Shown one piece after another: positions 46,653 through 59,795 of a DNA stretch of 64,000 bases. The stretch lies in contig NC_081333.1 of NCBI RefSeq assembly GCF_022539665.2, forward strand, positions 496,001 to 560,000, written 5' to 3'. Made by a program: the position numbers and the translations under genes. The stretch is from Daphnia carinata. Its lineage: Eukaryota; Arthropoda; Branchiopoda; Diplostraca; Daphniidae. How positions within the stretch are numbered: the first letter of the stretch is position 1; each line of letters starts with the position of its first letter. The notes under the pieces were generated by a model. That model saw only the letters and a program-made list of their open reading frames with translations. It was not told the origin of the DNA and made no database searches.

Positions 46653-47579
46653 CATATAGTTCAATGTCCTTTTTTCTCCAAATCACTCGCTTATTCGTCG
46701 CTTGAATTAGCCTGATAAAATTTCATTGAGCTAGTCAAATTGATCGTTTATTTTTTTGCCACGAAAATGGGTTTAACTTTTAATAAGTGTATGCATAATT
46801 GCGTATAATATTATGGTATGTAAAAACAGATGAAATAAAAACCAAAGTTAGACGTACGTGTGCTTGAGGCTGCTAATTAAATCAATGACAGAAAACATAT
46901 CGCGATCTGTTATACAACTAATGCGGCGGTACAATGCAAGGAAGATTAGCAAACGAAAGAATCAGCTCAGATGGGCATTCAGTTATTAATGCTAAAAAAC
47001 ATTTTGTTCACTAATAGAGAAGTATATCGTAGATATATCTAGTTAAGTATGGTTATCGTATGAACAGCTCACACAAAAGAGAAGACAAACTTGCATTTAA
47101 TCGCATGTTAGTAGTATACTGACTGTTGCATGACATCCAACTTACAGTTTTTGGAGTTGCTAATGTTTGCCGTTATTTTTTTCCCAGAAGCTCAATTTGA
47201 CAAAGCGTAATCATTTCCAACCATACCCATTATAAACCGTTAGACACGTTCACTAACATATTTCAATAGATGTATTAGTTTGAAAATTGGGAAGTCCATA
47301 GTAGTTCACTATTATTAGGAATGCATAATCGGATTAATTGCCAGAGAGCAGTCACAATTACTGAAGCTGTAAGTTGGTAAACTGCTTACAAAGAACGCGA
47401 AAGATGTTGCTACTTTTTTTATTGTCTTGTCTTTTATTGTCTTTTTTTGTTTATTTTTTTTCTGTAATAAGATCGAGAATAAGAATCAAATAATAAGATA
47501 AGCGGCTCACTAGATGGTCACGCGTATAAAACGAAAACGCCGTGAGAAGATGGACTGTGTCTGATCAATAGGTACGGGT
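46653..47579. other. Intergenic, 3' side of CLASP
   Basis: AT-rich region between convergent SIFamide and CLASP genes. It should contain the CLASP 3' untranslated region. No coding exon or repeat recognised. Confidence 0.5.
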
Positions 47580-50500
47580 CTACGTGGGACCGGCTCGTTG
47601 GATGTAAACGTTGATCAATTTCATTTTGCTGCTATTTAGTGATTCTAGGTACGGTTTCAATTCCTCGGGCGCTCGCTTGTAAATTTCAACGATACAGAAA
47701 ACAGCTGCTTTGCGCACAATACTTTCGGCATGGTCGGTGGCACGCAAGAGTGCAGGCATCATTTCGGGTAGAATAGTCACCGTGTCTTCATGTGGGCGCT
47801 GCTCAACTAGTCGAGTCAATGTTTTGATCGCAGTATAGTTTTCAGGGTAATTATCACCAATCGCATGTTTTAAAATGCGAATAAGCTTGTTCAATGAAAG
47901 AACGGCAGCCAAAGTTTTGGCGCAACTTTCAGCCGAACGTACAACCTGAAGTTAAAAAGGATAAACAATGAAGTTTCTACGCAACGATACTTGATTACAA
48001 AAGAATTAAACCACTGTACCTCTCTCTCTTGGTCACGTTGTGCTCGAAAAATGTTGACAAGAATTAGGTCAGCGTAGTTCTCCATCTCTTCCAGCAACCT
48101 GGGCGTTGAAAGCATTGTTGCCCAAAGATTAAATACTTGGCGGCGTACAAAAGAGTCAGGATCTTCACGACATGAAACTAAATGTTTGAAAACTGGGCGG
48201 AAATTGTCTTCAATTAGGTTGCCTGCTCCCTGATGCATCAACTGTGTTAGCATCCTCATAGCATCCTTTCGTGATTCTGAATCTTCTTTTCCAAACAGTG
48301 CAAGGATTCGCTGCATTGTAGCTCTATCAGCTTGTTCCATTGGTGACATCAAAACATCGGTCCCAAGAGAATTAGGCATGGTTTTTTGACGTTTCTCTTC
48401 CAGTGGCAATGGCTTGGCTTCCCCTTTATTTTTTTCAAACGATAAATGCGAAAGCTGTGATATTCCAGAATCTTGTGATGTCGAATCTCGCTCTAAAGAC
48501 GATTTTTCAAAGCTGTAATTCTGGATTTCTGCTGTAGTTTTTCTGATGGATCTTAAAATGAAATTGTTATTATTATACATTTGTCGTATAACGTGTTGAG
48601 GGCGATATTAAATAGGGAAAATTTGCTATTTAACATACTTATAAACTTCCTCTGGGTTATAATGCTCATTTTCGTCATTTTCCAATGACCTGGATGAAGA
48701 GATTTTGGAAAAATAAGTAGGCGTGGATGGTTGCTGGGAAGATGGGTTCGGTATTTGAAATTGCGATTGCGGGGTGACAGGTGATCTTAAAGGTGACGAT
48801 CCAGCAACAACCGACGTGGGAGAATCTGACGCTCTGTTTAAACTAACATTATCCATAGTTCTGTTCAACTGAGATTGAATGATTTGTGACGCGCTGTCCT
48901 ATGATGTTACAAGAGGACAAAGTATTAGCTTCGCGGAAAACCACGCCTGAATTCTAATTCCTTTCGGAATTGGAAAGGCATGTAGGGCATCTTTTACTTA
49001 ATTAATTTAAATTTCATCTATTTAATTCAAAAATGTTTTAATCATTACCTGGCACACTTTTGGGAGGGTATTGAGGATTCGCGTCACTTCAGCGGGGTGT
49101 AAACTGAATAAAGTATAAAGCGCATCTTGCGAAGCCTTCCGCACTTCAGCAGATCTAATATCGCTAGTCCAAGCGACTACTTTTGCAACAGATGCTTCAA
49201 CCAGTTGCGGAGACACTGAAGCGCCAACACCCGCCATGCCCATCATTAAACCTGGCATGATAGAAAACCAGCTCTGTAAATGAATTGAATTTTCATCGTT
49301 TTTCAAATTAACGCACCTGGCGATCCAGATTGCGACGTAACAGCCATCAAATCAGACGGTTGCATGTCGCGTACTAGAGCAGTCAAATAATTCAGCAAAG
49401 CAACTTTTACTCGAGAATTCGGTGTTTGTGTGTTGTCCATCATGAATCGCAACAATAACGCCATTTGTAGGGAATATGGAAAGCAGTATCTACAAGTTAA
49501 AAAAATAAAACACATATATATACTGATTGCAAGACGGGAAAAAAAGAGTAATAAATAAAATGAAAGATTAAGTTTAGCCATTCAAAATTACCGGACTAAG
49601 TCCAAGGTTTTCAGAGTTTTGGCTTGAACAGATCCCAAAAGGTCGGCACCTAATTTGTTGAGCAGGCGACTCATCAAGAAATACAAATTTTCATGCATGT
49701 CATCCTTATGAATCTCAATCAATACTGTTAATGCATCTAAAAACAGGCTGAAAACCTATAACGAACAAAACAAGAAAGAAAATTTTAGATATCACTCCAA
49801 CCTCTTAATTTGAGAGAACATTTTTCATGGAAATAGAATAGTTCCTACTTTGGTATGGGCATCGGTGAACATTTTCCCAAGAATTTCTATCAGTTTACGT
49901 AATTCGTGCGATGGAATCAAATTGCCGGAGCGCAAGAAAGCTTGAAGTCCCATTAATCCCTCTTTTCGCTCTGACCAATGGGTACTGGAACACGCACTGA
50001 TAATATCATAAATATCCTTGTGAGGCGATTCAAGCCAATTTTCACGAAAGTGGCGCTAAAAATATAGTCAATCAGATAAATAAATATTAGATTTGGCAAT
50101 TGGATAGACAAAGCGATGACAGGCTTACATCGGAACGACGATTTACTGAATCCATGGAGCGTTCCGAACACACGCTCGAAGTTTCACTTTCATCGGAATG
50201 ATCATCATATCCACCGACACGAGGAGGACGAGTCTTATGAAATAACAATCTGTTTTTTTAAATTCGTTTTTCTCAAAACAATGTAGATAAGAACTATACC
50301 AGCGCATCGGAGAGGGCAGATTCGGCTTCTCGGCTTTGCTGGAGAATTTTCTGAGCTAGCACCGGGCGACTAGGCGTACCTTTTTCGCTACACCCAGACT
50401 GCGAACGAACCCTAAAACCAAAAAGGTTTAACTTTGAATATCATAGTTCATCATAGTTGCTTTTGCCAACCAGGGAAATGTTAGTATTACCTGGTAGGCT

Positions 50501-53500
50501 TAGATAGCACTGAATGATTTCCACCACGATTGGGACTCGGTTCACGACTCGTATTACTACTTCGAGGTCCACGTGGTGGTGTGGCGTTAGCTACCATTCC
50601 ACTACTGGACAAACGCCTTGGCCGACCTAGTGTTGAACTTTCTACATGTCGAACAGGTGTTCCAGACGGATCGTATGTCTTGTAAGAATATCTGGATGAT
50701 GGCGAACCTGATCGGCTTCCGGCTATTTAACCATTTCAGAATACAAATGCAATTTTAGGAAAATGTGCTTTGAAAAGCCCTGGCCGAGTGTTGCCAAAAT
50801 ACATACGTTGAGACTGTGAAGATCCCGAAGTTCTTGAGCGAGTCCTAGAATTCCGATGATCAGGGGATGTAACGGAGCGAGGATCCGACGAATTGCTATC
50901 TTTTTTGGATGGTGCTGATTTTTTCGCCAATGAATTTGCATCGCCATCATTTATAGATGAAAAAAGAAATAAAATTTAAAACGAAAATTCGGAGATGTCA
51001 AATTTCAAAGTAACTTACGCAATGGAGCAACGTAACCTCCTCTAATGTTACGCACGGCTCGATTTGCCGCCTGCAAATCGATGGCACTATTTGAACGCAT
51101 ACCAGTAGGGACCGCTGATCCGTTAGCCGTGCCAGGTCGTGCACCGTAACTTGGCATGCCAACTTTTCTTGGCGGGATTCCAGGGAGTCTACTTAAATTC
51201 TCAGAAGAGCCAACTTTTAACCTTGGATGAACCGGAAGCGATGCAGGACCCGAGTTGGCATTTGTCGGTGGCCGAGCAAGTCCAGCTGATTGTAGTGAAT
51301 GGCTTGAACTGGAATTAGAGAGGCTTGCCTCTCCATATAATAATTTCTGGTATGAGAGATCCAACGAGTGAAGTAATGCATCAGCTTGAGCAGGGAAATG
51401 GGAAGCAAATCCCCCGTAGGCCCTGAAAATGACGCGACAGAAAATGAGTTAAATAAATACGACGAATGATAATAAAATGAAGAAAGTTAAAACTTAAAAG
51501 CGGCAACACTAAAACAGAAATTAATGGCGCTTACTTTCTGGAAAATGCACGAGCATCCGGATCTGCATCTTTGATACCGTTGCTTACAGCACTCTGAATG
51601 AGGGCGACATGTTTTTCAAGAATGTGTGTGGGCCACGTATGCAGGAGTTGATCTAAAAATTCACACATGGCACGGCGGATATCCTTGGATTTGGAAGTCA
51701 TGTGATTAGTTAAAATAGGGATCAATCGAGCACTGTGAGTGTGTGCAATGATGAAGCGAATACAAACAGTGCCAGCTGTAGCCATGATCTGTAACAGAAG
51801 CGTTATCCATTAGTACGATCTGATGCATCGATATCCAATAAGTACGCGCCAAGAAGAGAACAGGTAAAGCTTCTTACCTTTGCACTGTTTGGAATCAACA
51901 AAATTAATGGATTCAATAAAGCTTCCGCAAAATGGTCCAATTTATTTTGTAGCTGTTGTGACATATACGCGATTGACACGCATGCTTCTCGGACAACCTG
52001 TGATCTACGAGGAAAGAAGCGAAATTTCGTATTTAAAAGCAAACATTTTTTTTGTGTGTTTTCACAATATTTTTTTTTTACCTTAGATCTTTCACGCTGG
52101 TTACAAAAGCTGTTTCCAAAAGACGAATATGCTGAAACAACTCATCGTAGTTGGCTGCACCAGCTATCAGCAGAGACCGTATCTTTTTTAACTGCGATGC
52201 GAATAAAAAAAAAACGGGATGGTAAACTACAAATCCTGAAATGCACTGGGTGAAATCTGTTTTACTCACTGTTTCGGCACGTTTAGCCCAATCGTTATTA
52301 GGGTCTTGGATAATTGTTCTCATGCTGACCAGATGCTCTTCCATTTCTTTGGCTGAGTAGATCTGAATTTTGGGTACGTCTTCAAAGGCTCTCATGAATG
52401 TTTCTTCATCCATCCCGCCTCCTGCCGCCGGACCTAATAATACAGAATTAGCTGTACATCCCATAGATAATAAAAACAACCAAACACTACGTTTGAAAAT
52501 TGTACACGGCAGGCGTATAATAGTACAAATACGAATAATTTTCTGCTCGATTAATTAGGTAATTAATCTTTTAAAGTAATAAAAAAAATACAATCAATAC
52601 TTGTACCAGCAACAGATGATGTGACTCCTTTACTTAGGGGTGGCGCCATTAATTTCCGTACGGCGGGGGCACTGGTAGCTCTTTTGGAACCGGTCATTAA
52701 CTGCATGTTATGAAATGAGATTTAGCATTGTGATTTTAGGACATTCGCTTTATCGTGAAAAAAAAAAAAAAAAAAAAAAAAAAAAACGCGAAAAGTATTC
52801 TTGGACAAGGGTAAGATGACCCCCATTTGATTTCCCTTTTATGGCGCAACTATGGAATATAATCTACACTCGTTTAAATTCTTCTAAAAATGCAATTCAT
52901 ATTTGGAATACAATAAAATAACTTAAATTCCCCAGGTAGAGATGCAAAACCTTCGTCAATAATATAAAAAGAAATAACTGGATTGTTGATTGGAATTCTT
53001 GATTAACATCCGCAATTTTATCCCTGTTAAAAATTCGAATTCTTGTTCTCTTTTTTTCCGCCCAAAACTAAATCTTTTACCAGTTTATCGCTTTTGAGAA
53101 TTCAAAACGTTTTATCTCATGAATAACTCAGAATCGAGCACCCAAGGCAACGGAGCTTACAGCTTTCTAGTCGACGATAAAACGCACAAAAGCCAAAGCA
53201 ATTTGGTCTTCACGCAAGAAAGTTATGATTTTGCATACTTGAGTGACGACTTTCATTCCCCATTTCCACCTATTGCATCCCTTCCGTCACCATTCACGAC
53301 GAAATGTCGAATACAACAAAGAGAATGGCAAACACCATTATGTTACATTTGAAAAGGCAATCTTCTTTTCAAACGAGATGGATATTTTCCGTTTATGGTG
53401 AAGGAGGAACACCTACAAGGTTACGGCGAAAACTGCCAGACGTAACAAATGACAAAATGGAACTTACCAAAGAGCGGTCTGGTTCATCTTCCGTTGGTTT

Positions 53501-56500
53501 GGCAATACCTACAAACATAATTAGTTTAGAAATGATAAAGAAAAACATGTTATAACAATACATTAAGTACTTGACAACGTTACTCTAAGGGACTACCGAT
53601 AGGAGTTCAATTATATCCCGCATTATTCGAAAAATGTTCGGTATCGCGCAATCAACACGAGTCGACGACTCATTAGTTACAAGTGATGTTTAGAGATTCG
53701 TAGCACGTTCGGGTTTTGCATTACCTTTTCAGGTTTGAAATCGAAATCATACGTACGTAAGCGAACACTCAGCCTTTCTCACTCGTTAATGTCGGGCGTA
53801 TCCAGTACATTAATCTAAAACCTGTACGTGAGGAAATGACGAAGCTTCACGTGACCTTCACTGTAACTAAATCGGTGGAAGGAGCGGTGAACGGGAATGT
53901 TGTTCTCTATGATGAGTTCACCGTCGCACCCAAAGTTTTAAAACTTTCTCTTAGAGATAAAAAAAAAAATCAAATACTAACAAAGCATCGCCTGCAGCTG
54001 CACCATGACTTGGTATGCAGCATCACTGATGTTTTCCTCCCAGAGCTATCTTTACTGTTAGCAGCAGACTAACAACTAACGTTCCGTATCCCAAGCGGTA
54101 TTATCACAGAAAATAACTTTTACCTTTCTGGCTGCATTAAAAGCCATTTGAAAGATGTGTGACGAAATACAAGAAAAAAAGATAAAAACTGCGGCGCCTA
54201 TGACATTCTCTTTGGGAATAAACTATTCGATAAAAAAAAATGCAGACACGGCAGCCCTATTATCGATATTGTCCAAACAAACGGGAGATAAAAAGAGGCA
54301 CCAGATAGGACGACCTAATCAGGTTGCTTTCCGTTATGAAAAGCAAATAACCCAAAAACGGTAATGTTAGCTCTTGTAAAGGGGAGCTCGCTTCACACGT
54401 TCGCAACACATTAATAGCAAGAATTGTTGAAAAAAAAATTTTTACCAGGGTGTTCAGCACTCAGTTGTCGGTTGTAACATGGAGGCAAGGACTTTGATTC
54501 AAGCAAATTGTCATAACGCATAATCCACTCGGTATCTGGGCCCCAATCAACATCCGAACGGGATAACGACCACTTTCGAAATCGAAGACTAGATTTTTGA
54601 CTGCTGATAGGAGACAACCCGAATTGACGTTGAATATTAGCTTGGGCTAGGCGGTTCTGTGTTTCGTATGACATCTGTAACGAAAATTTTTTTATCGGTG
54701 TTGGCCTCCTGTCCGGTATCAAATAGGTAGGGAACCGTTCATCGCTGCCACTATCCAGGCTCTGATGTCGGACTAATACAGGAATTTTAGCACTTGCGAT
54801 AGCGGTAGAAGACGGCTGTTCGTTCTTCGTGCAGTCTGTCGGTTGGTCTGATAATAAAGGGGCCATCTGACTAGTGTCCACACAGATAGGCTGTGATGTC
54901 GGAAATTTAATAATAGTTTCTGATGGTAATATTCCATTGAAGTCTATATCAACGTCACTTGTGGTTGAAGGCTGTGTTTTTGTTTCTGAGTCGCACATGG
55001 TGTTGTTTGACAGTTAAAAACTTCGATCTCCTGCACTGTTTCTAACGACGTAAATTAAGCACCGGTGAATTTTTCATCATTTCCGTCGACCTTTCGTCGA
55101 AAACGGAAAGAAACGATTGAGAAAGAAGACATCTTCTCTACACGGGGAAGAGCATTTGACTAGCAACCGCTGTCTGTGAGTTCTAGCAGTCGACTGAACG
55201 ATTGGTCACCTGACCAGCAAAAGTGTTATGCTAAACTGTGCTGTGTAACGAGATAAGATGTCTTACTATTTTAATCAATTTTTCGGAGCCGCACAGCTTT
55301 GACTATTTCAAACACCCGTGTTTTTGCTTGCGTGGAATGCGAAATTCCATCTGGACAAAATGGCAATTTACCGGAAAACCAGCAACAAAGGAACTTAAAT
55401 TCAACAACGCCATCTGTCGAGGTACAGTACTTACAGGAAATGGAAAATTGTAAAAAGTGCCCACGTCTTCACAAACAATTAAATCATTAAACCCTTAGAT
55501 TGAAAACGGCCACTCTTCTCTAACGTTTGTTTGTTAGTAAAACGGAACTAACTTGTTACCAGTTCTTACTTTGGGAGGAAAACATAACAATTTAAATTGT
55601 TTTGCGAAGAATCAAAGCGCGAAGGAAAAAAAACAGTAGACTATTTAAGCGCGAGGATAGCCATTCTAAATAATGAATTGAAAAGTTGACTTACCATCAA
55701 GCGAAAGCACAGCAGTCGGTAGCATATCTCCCGCGTCCCGAACTTCATCAAATTTCGCGAGCAGTACGTTCAATCTATCAAACAGAAACATGTTCAGCTA
55801 TATTAAAGAAAACCAAGGATCGTTATAAAAAAAAAAATTCCAACAGAATGGCATTGAACTTGTCAAAAGCGAACTCTTGAGAACGTTGACATATTGGCTT
55901 CTCATTGTAGGGTATTTCCAACTGACACACTTACTTGGCAGGTGGGACGTTTCCTCGCTTTTCTAAATCAGCGCGAACCTTTTCACCAACATGTCGGTAA
56001 ATTTCAACTAAAGTCTGAAATGCTGCATCCCGAACAGCAGGCGTTGGATCGCTAAGACATTTCACTATGGATGGCACAAGCTTATTCAGCGACAGAGAGC
56101 AACTCCCATACCTTTAACACGTTGGTGATAGTAACGATTAAAATTTGAATGTTAGTAATTTTATATCTTTAATTGAAACTTACGAATTTAAGGTGATGAC
56201 CAATATTTTGTGAATTTCTTCTCTTACTTTATTATTTCTATGAACAAAAGCAGAGAGTAAACGTTCCCATAAGAGCTGGGGCTGTATGCTCCATTCCATT
56301 AACTTTAAAATGAAATCTTCGGCTTTTTCACGAACCGAGTCCTTTGAATCGCCTAAAGTAAAAAATTTAAACCAGAAACTGTGATTACAAAACGCAATGA
56401 ATGAAGAACGACATCTATATATACGCCTATTACATGGCAATATGCTAAAGCAAATAATCAAAATTACATTGTGAACGCCAAACTGACGAAAATTGTGTAA

Positions 56501-57055
56501 AAATAATGACGAGTAAACGATAACTGGATCATTATTGCGTGCATACCTAATCGATCAATCACGGCATGAAGAATCGTCTGAATATACGGCCGAAAGTCCT
56601 CTTTCAGCCTATTCACAAGAAGACTTAAAACTTCCAGCCCATTTTGACATACCTGCATGTAAAAAAATTCACTTGAATGCTGAGTTTTCATCCACACGCA
56701 CATTCTGAGTAAAATGGTAATATTCACAATGTTATGATAATGTACGAGTTACCAACAGCAAAGCAGGTCAATTAAATAAATTAGGTTCTTATATTAATCT
56801 TTTTTATGACATGTGGTACATTAGATGTTAACTTATAAAAACACTTATAGTTGTTAATAAAAGAAGCAATAATATCACCTTAAAGTTGCTGTTGTTGATC
56901 CATGAAACAAGGCCATCAATAAACAAACCAATATCTTCACATTTTGGAGGGTTATCAGGTGAAGTAAGGTAGGTGATAATGTCATCACCAATCAAAATCT
57001 TTTTCCTAACATCAGTAGTCCCCAGTAATGGTAAAAATAAATCCAAGTTGGACAT
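47580..57055 (-). CDS. CLASP: CLIP-associating protein (CLASP/Orbit/MAST), long isoform
   Basis: About 20 exons run from ATG 57055 (MSNLDLFLPLLG) to a TAG at 47582-47580. TOG1 lies in exons from 57055 to 55695 (DSKDSVREKAEDFILKLMEW, VEIYRHVGEKVRADLEKRG). TOG2 lies at about 52430-51420 (DEETFMRAFEDVPKIQIYSA, SQVVREACVSIAYMSQQLQ, LIPNSAKIMATAGTVC). A long Ser/Arg-rich stretch with SRLPGIPP (51.3-50.2 kb) is the microtubule and EB-binding zone. TOG3 lies at about 50170-49030. The C-terminal CLIP/kinetochore-binding domain is in 48400-47580 (TMQRILALFGKEDSESRKDA, YKRAPEELKPYLESLNSSK). CLASP stabilises microtubules at the cell cortex, plus ends and kinetochores. ATG 57055 was chosen because joining the upstream ATG 57247 exon brings in a stop codon. 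Confidence 0.93.
52758..52786 (+). repeat. Poly(A) run of about 29 bases in a CLASP intron
   Basis: An uninterrupted A-run between the exon ending near 52606-52701 and the small exon at 53468-53508. No retrotransposed gene was found next to it. Confidence 0.7.
54446..54998 (-). CDS. CLASP: Alternative first exon of CLASP (isoform without TOG1)
   Basis: ATG 54998 opens a 184-codon frame (MCDSETKTQPSTTSDVDID to LSAEHPG) inside the CLASP intron between 55695 and 53508. It ends at a GTAAAA donor in phase 1, exactly the phase of the TOG1 exon ending at 55695. Both can join the 41-base exon 53508-53468 (GIAKPTEDEPDRSL). The sequence is Ser/Pro-rich, with possible phosphosites (RHQSLDSGSDERF, RKWSLSRSD), and has Cys2. 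Vertebrate CLASP beta/gamma isoforms likewise lack TOG1 and use alternative starts. It could instead be a cassette exon, but it has an ATG and no good upstream acceptor was noticed. Confidence 0.7.
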
Positions 57056-58459
57056 TTGTCTGGTGTTCTCAAATCCTATAACAGGAATAGAAGTTAAAAA
57101 AATTTTAAACAAATAAATAAATAAGCAATCCACGACAACCAAATTTCAGACAATAACATCTACTGCCATAAAAAATTTAGCATCTCATTACGTTTCTTTT
57201 CTTTCACTAGATAAAGAACTTAATAACTTACAGTTGAAGGAAGGCATATTTATCTTGATTCAGTTAGAATTTGTTTTGTAATATGCCACACCTGACAGTG
57301 CCAACAGAACATCAAAGCTTATAATTCATTTTTGACAGAATGATATACTACTTGCGCCTATTGGACAATTTAAGACAAAACGAATTGCCGTGAACAGTCC
57401 AACTGAACGAAGACAAAATGGTAATTCTATCGTTACGAGAAATACATCCAGTTGTGCGGTTTATTTCTTGTTGTGTAAAATGGCTCCAGTTCACCATTTT
57501 GTCTACGTTAAATTGTAGATTATGGAGATAAATACTTGCATCAATCTATAGTTTAAAACATCCAGCGAAGACGACGTAGTAAAGATAGATTTAGCCGTGA
57601 AGAAAGGTCGTTACAATTATGACGTCCAATCTCCAAACAATTTTCTGCTTAGATTGATGCGGCAAAAAGTGAAAATATCTCTGCTGTTTCGCTGCTAGTA
57701 CACGTTCAATGTTGCCAAACTGTTTTAAAACACCAGAAAGACAACACTAATAAACATGGGAAGTTAACAATTACAAGACCATGAGAATGGTTCATGGGGT
57801 GCGCACAATAACAGTCATGGAATCCGTACCAGATTTTAACAAAGATCCCGATTTAAACGCTTATCGATAGAGTCATACAACTTTATTTGCAAATCACATG
57901 TAGTCCCCATCGAACGTCCCTCGCGGGCGTAACGCTATGGCACCTTTTCATCTAAAAAGAGTTTGGGTGACAGCGCCCGTGGTGACTATGTAGCGCAGCG
58001 GACCACAAGAGATCGGCCTTCAAGCTTCAACAATCCAGAACGTGCTATAACATCCTAAACAGTAACGCTAGAGGTCTCCGGATGTCGGTTATTTCTGCAA
58101 ACCCCATCTTGATTATGAAAATATGTAGTATTGCATGCTACATAATAACAGCTTAGTGTAAAAAAATTTCTATAAAAATTTCTTTCTTATGATCAGTCTT
58201 GCAACGTTAATTGAAGAAGCAACCAATAACCAATTCGTTCGTGCGCAAAGTAAAACGTTTAAGTTTAAATCTGGTATTTGAATTTCTTCATTTTATGTTA
58301 ATTCCTATAGATAGAGTGAACCCCTAAGGTGGTCAATCTTTTAGTCTTGGAATCTCCAGTATTCTTGTAGCCAATAATAAACTAGTTAGATGATTTAATA
58401 CTTTGTTCTAATTATGTTTTTAAATAACCATTTTGATTTCCCAAAATCTTAGCTGAGCA
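57056..58459. other. Divergent intergenic region, CLASP/AMPK beta
   Basis: It includes the CLASP leader: an upstream exon with ATG 57247 and donor CAACT|gtaagt. About 57900-58050 is GC-richer than its surroundings and carries TAGCGCAGCGGACCAC, which looks like a tRNA A box but lacks a matching B box. No protein-coding exon was recognised. Confidence 0.5.
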
Positions 58460-59795
58460 ATGGGACAAGCAAATAGTTCACGAGAACGTCATAAATCTGG
58501 AGAAATTCAACCTTGTTCTCCAGGTAAAGATGGACAAGCATTTGTTTTTGATAAGAAGCCAAACAAACTTCTGTATCAGACCTCTGGAGAAGATGAAGAT
58601 TATCTTAACAGCCAAAGTATGTAACTGGTGCATTGAGCCTTTTCTTAATGCTTAATTTTACAACAACAATAAAAATTTCTCTTGTTTGCTTAGGGTTTTG
58701 AAATATCTGGCACACCAGGAAGTATAGATTACAATCATTCAGCACTAAATCCTTCCCATGAAGATAATTTTGGGATTGAAGAAAGCTCTCCTAAAGTTCT
58801 TCCGACTGTTTTCAAGTGGGATGGTGGTGGTAAACAAGTTTATATTACTGGTACCTTTTCAAACTGGAAAACAATCCCTATGGTTAAGAGGTAAGTGGCA
58901 CTTACAGGTGGAAGAATGTCATGATAAAGTAGCAAATAATTTATACAGCCATGGAGATTTTGTGACAATTGTTGATCTACCTGAAGGAGAACACCAATAC
59001 AAGTTTCTGGTTGATGGGGAGTGGATGCATGATCCAACTGAGGTAATAAATATAGATTCATAAAAAATCTAATTACTCTGGATGAAAGATGAGCTTTAAA
59101 AAAATTTCTCTTTTAGCCTGTTACAGATAATGGAATCGGATCGAAAAACAATGTACGTCATAAATTAATAGTCCACACACTTTCGATTAAATAATTTTTT
59201 ATATTGCTGGTCATGTTTCATAGATTATTTCAGTAAAGAAATCGGATTTTGAAGTTTTCGATGCTTTGGATATAGACAGCAGTACTGTTTCAGGGTCTCA
59301 AGGTTCAGGTGAATAATAAGTTCCTAGACAACATGAAGCTTAAACGTCATATAATATGTATTTTTTAATGTGTTGTGGAACGGTCCAACGACAGAAGACT
59401 ATGGTCAAGAAGTGCCGATACCTCGACCACAAGAAAAATTTACGCCTCCAATTCTACCGCCTCATTTGGTAAACACTATTTATTAAATAATGTTTGCCTT
59501 ATTGTATAAGTTTTTCCGATACTTTTACTCATATGCAATCATCGAACGCATCAGCTTCAAGTTATCCTCAATAAAGATACCCCATTATCGGTGAGATTAC
59601 TTTTCTACACTTACGGTGGACTTTCATGAGCATTTCTGTCCTTTGCAGTGCGAGCCTACCTTGCTACCGGAACCCAATCATGTTATGCTTTGTCATTTAT
59701 ACGCATTATCAATTAAAGATGGAGTGATGGTTCTTAGCGCGACTCATCGTTACCGAAAGAAATACGTAACCACGCTTCTTTATAAGCCCATTTAA
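58460..59795 (+). CDS. PRKAB: AMP-activated protein kinase beta subunit
   Basis: Exons: 58460-58616, about 58743-58889, 58949-59042, 59117-59152, 59224-59308, 59395-59468, 59555-59590 and 59649-59795 (TAA). MGQANSS gives an N-myristoylation site, as in AMPK beta. The glycogen-binding CBM20-like module (VFKWDGGGKQVYITGTFSNW, DLPEGEHQYKFLVDGEW) is intact. So is the C-terminal scaffold that holds alpha and gamma (ISVKKSDFEVFDALDIDSS, PHLLQVILNKDTPLS, EPNHVMLCHLYALSIKDGV, RYRKKYVTTLLYKPI). AMPK senses low cellular energy. A 59-base intron at 58890-58948 splits a Ser codon (MVKS-HGDF); an open frame reads through it but is not the product. The exon 1/2 junction is uncertain: the obvious acceptor (58693) does not match the donor's phase, while 58742 does. 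Confidence 0.93.

Noticed and set aside
53119-53555. Two plus-strand frames inside a CLASP intron
   Set aside because: No domain, promoter or splice partner. They overlap, on the opposite strand, the phase-matched CLASP exon at 53468-53508.
57960-58045. A tRNA or SINE head near TAGCGCAGCGGACCAC
   Set aside because: Only an A-box-like string is present; no B box or foldable arms at the right spacing.
58758-59063. A 101-codon frame running through the AMPK beta glycogen-binding region
   Set aside because: It reads through a 59-base intron and is out of frame with the conserved upstream part. Splicing at 58889/58949 restores the family sequence MVKSHGDF.
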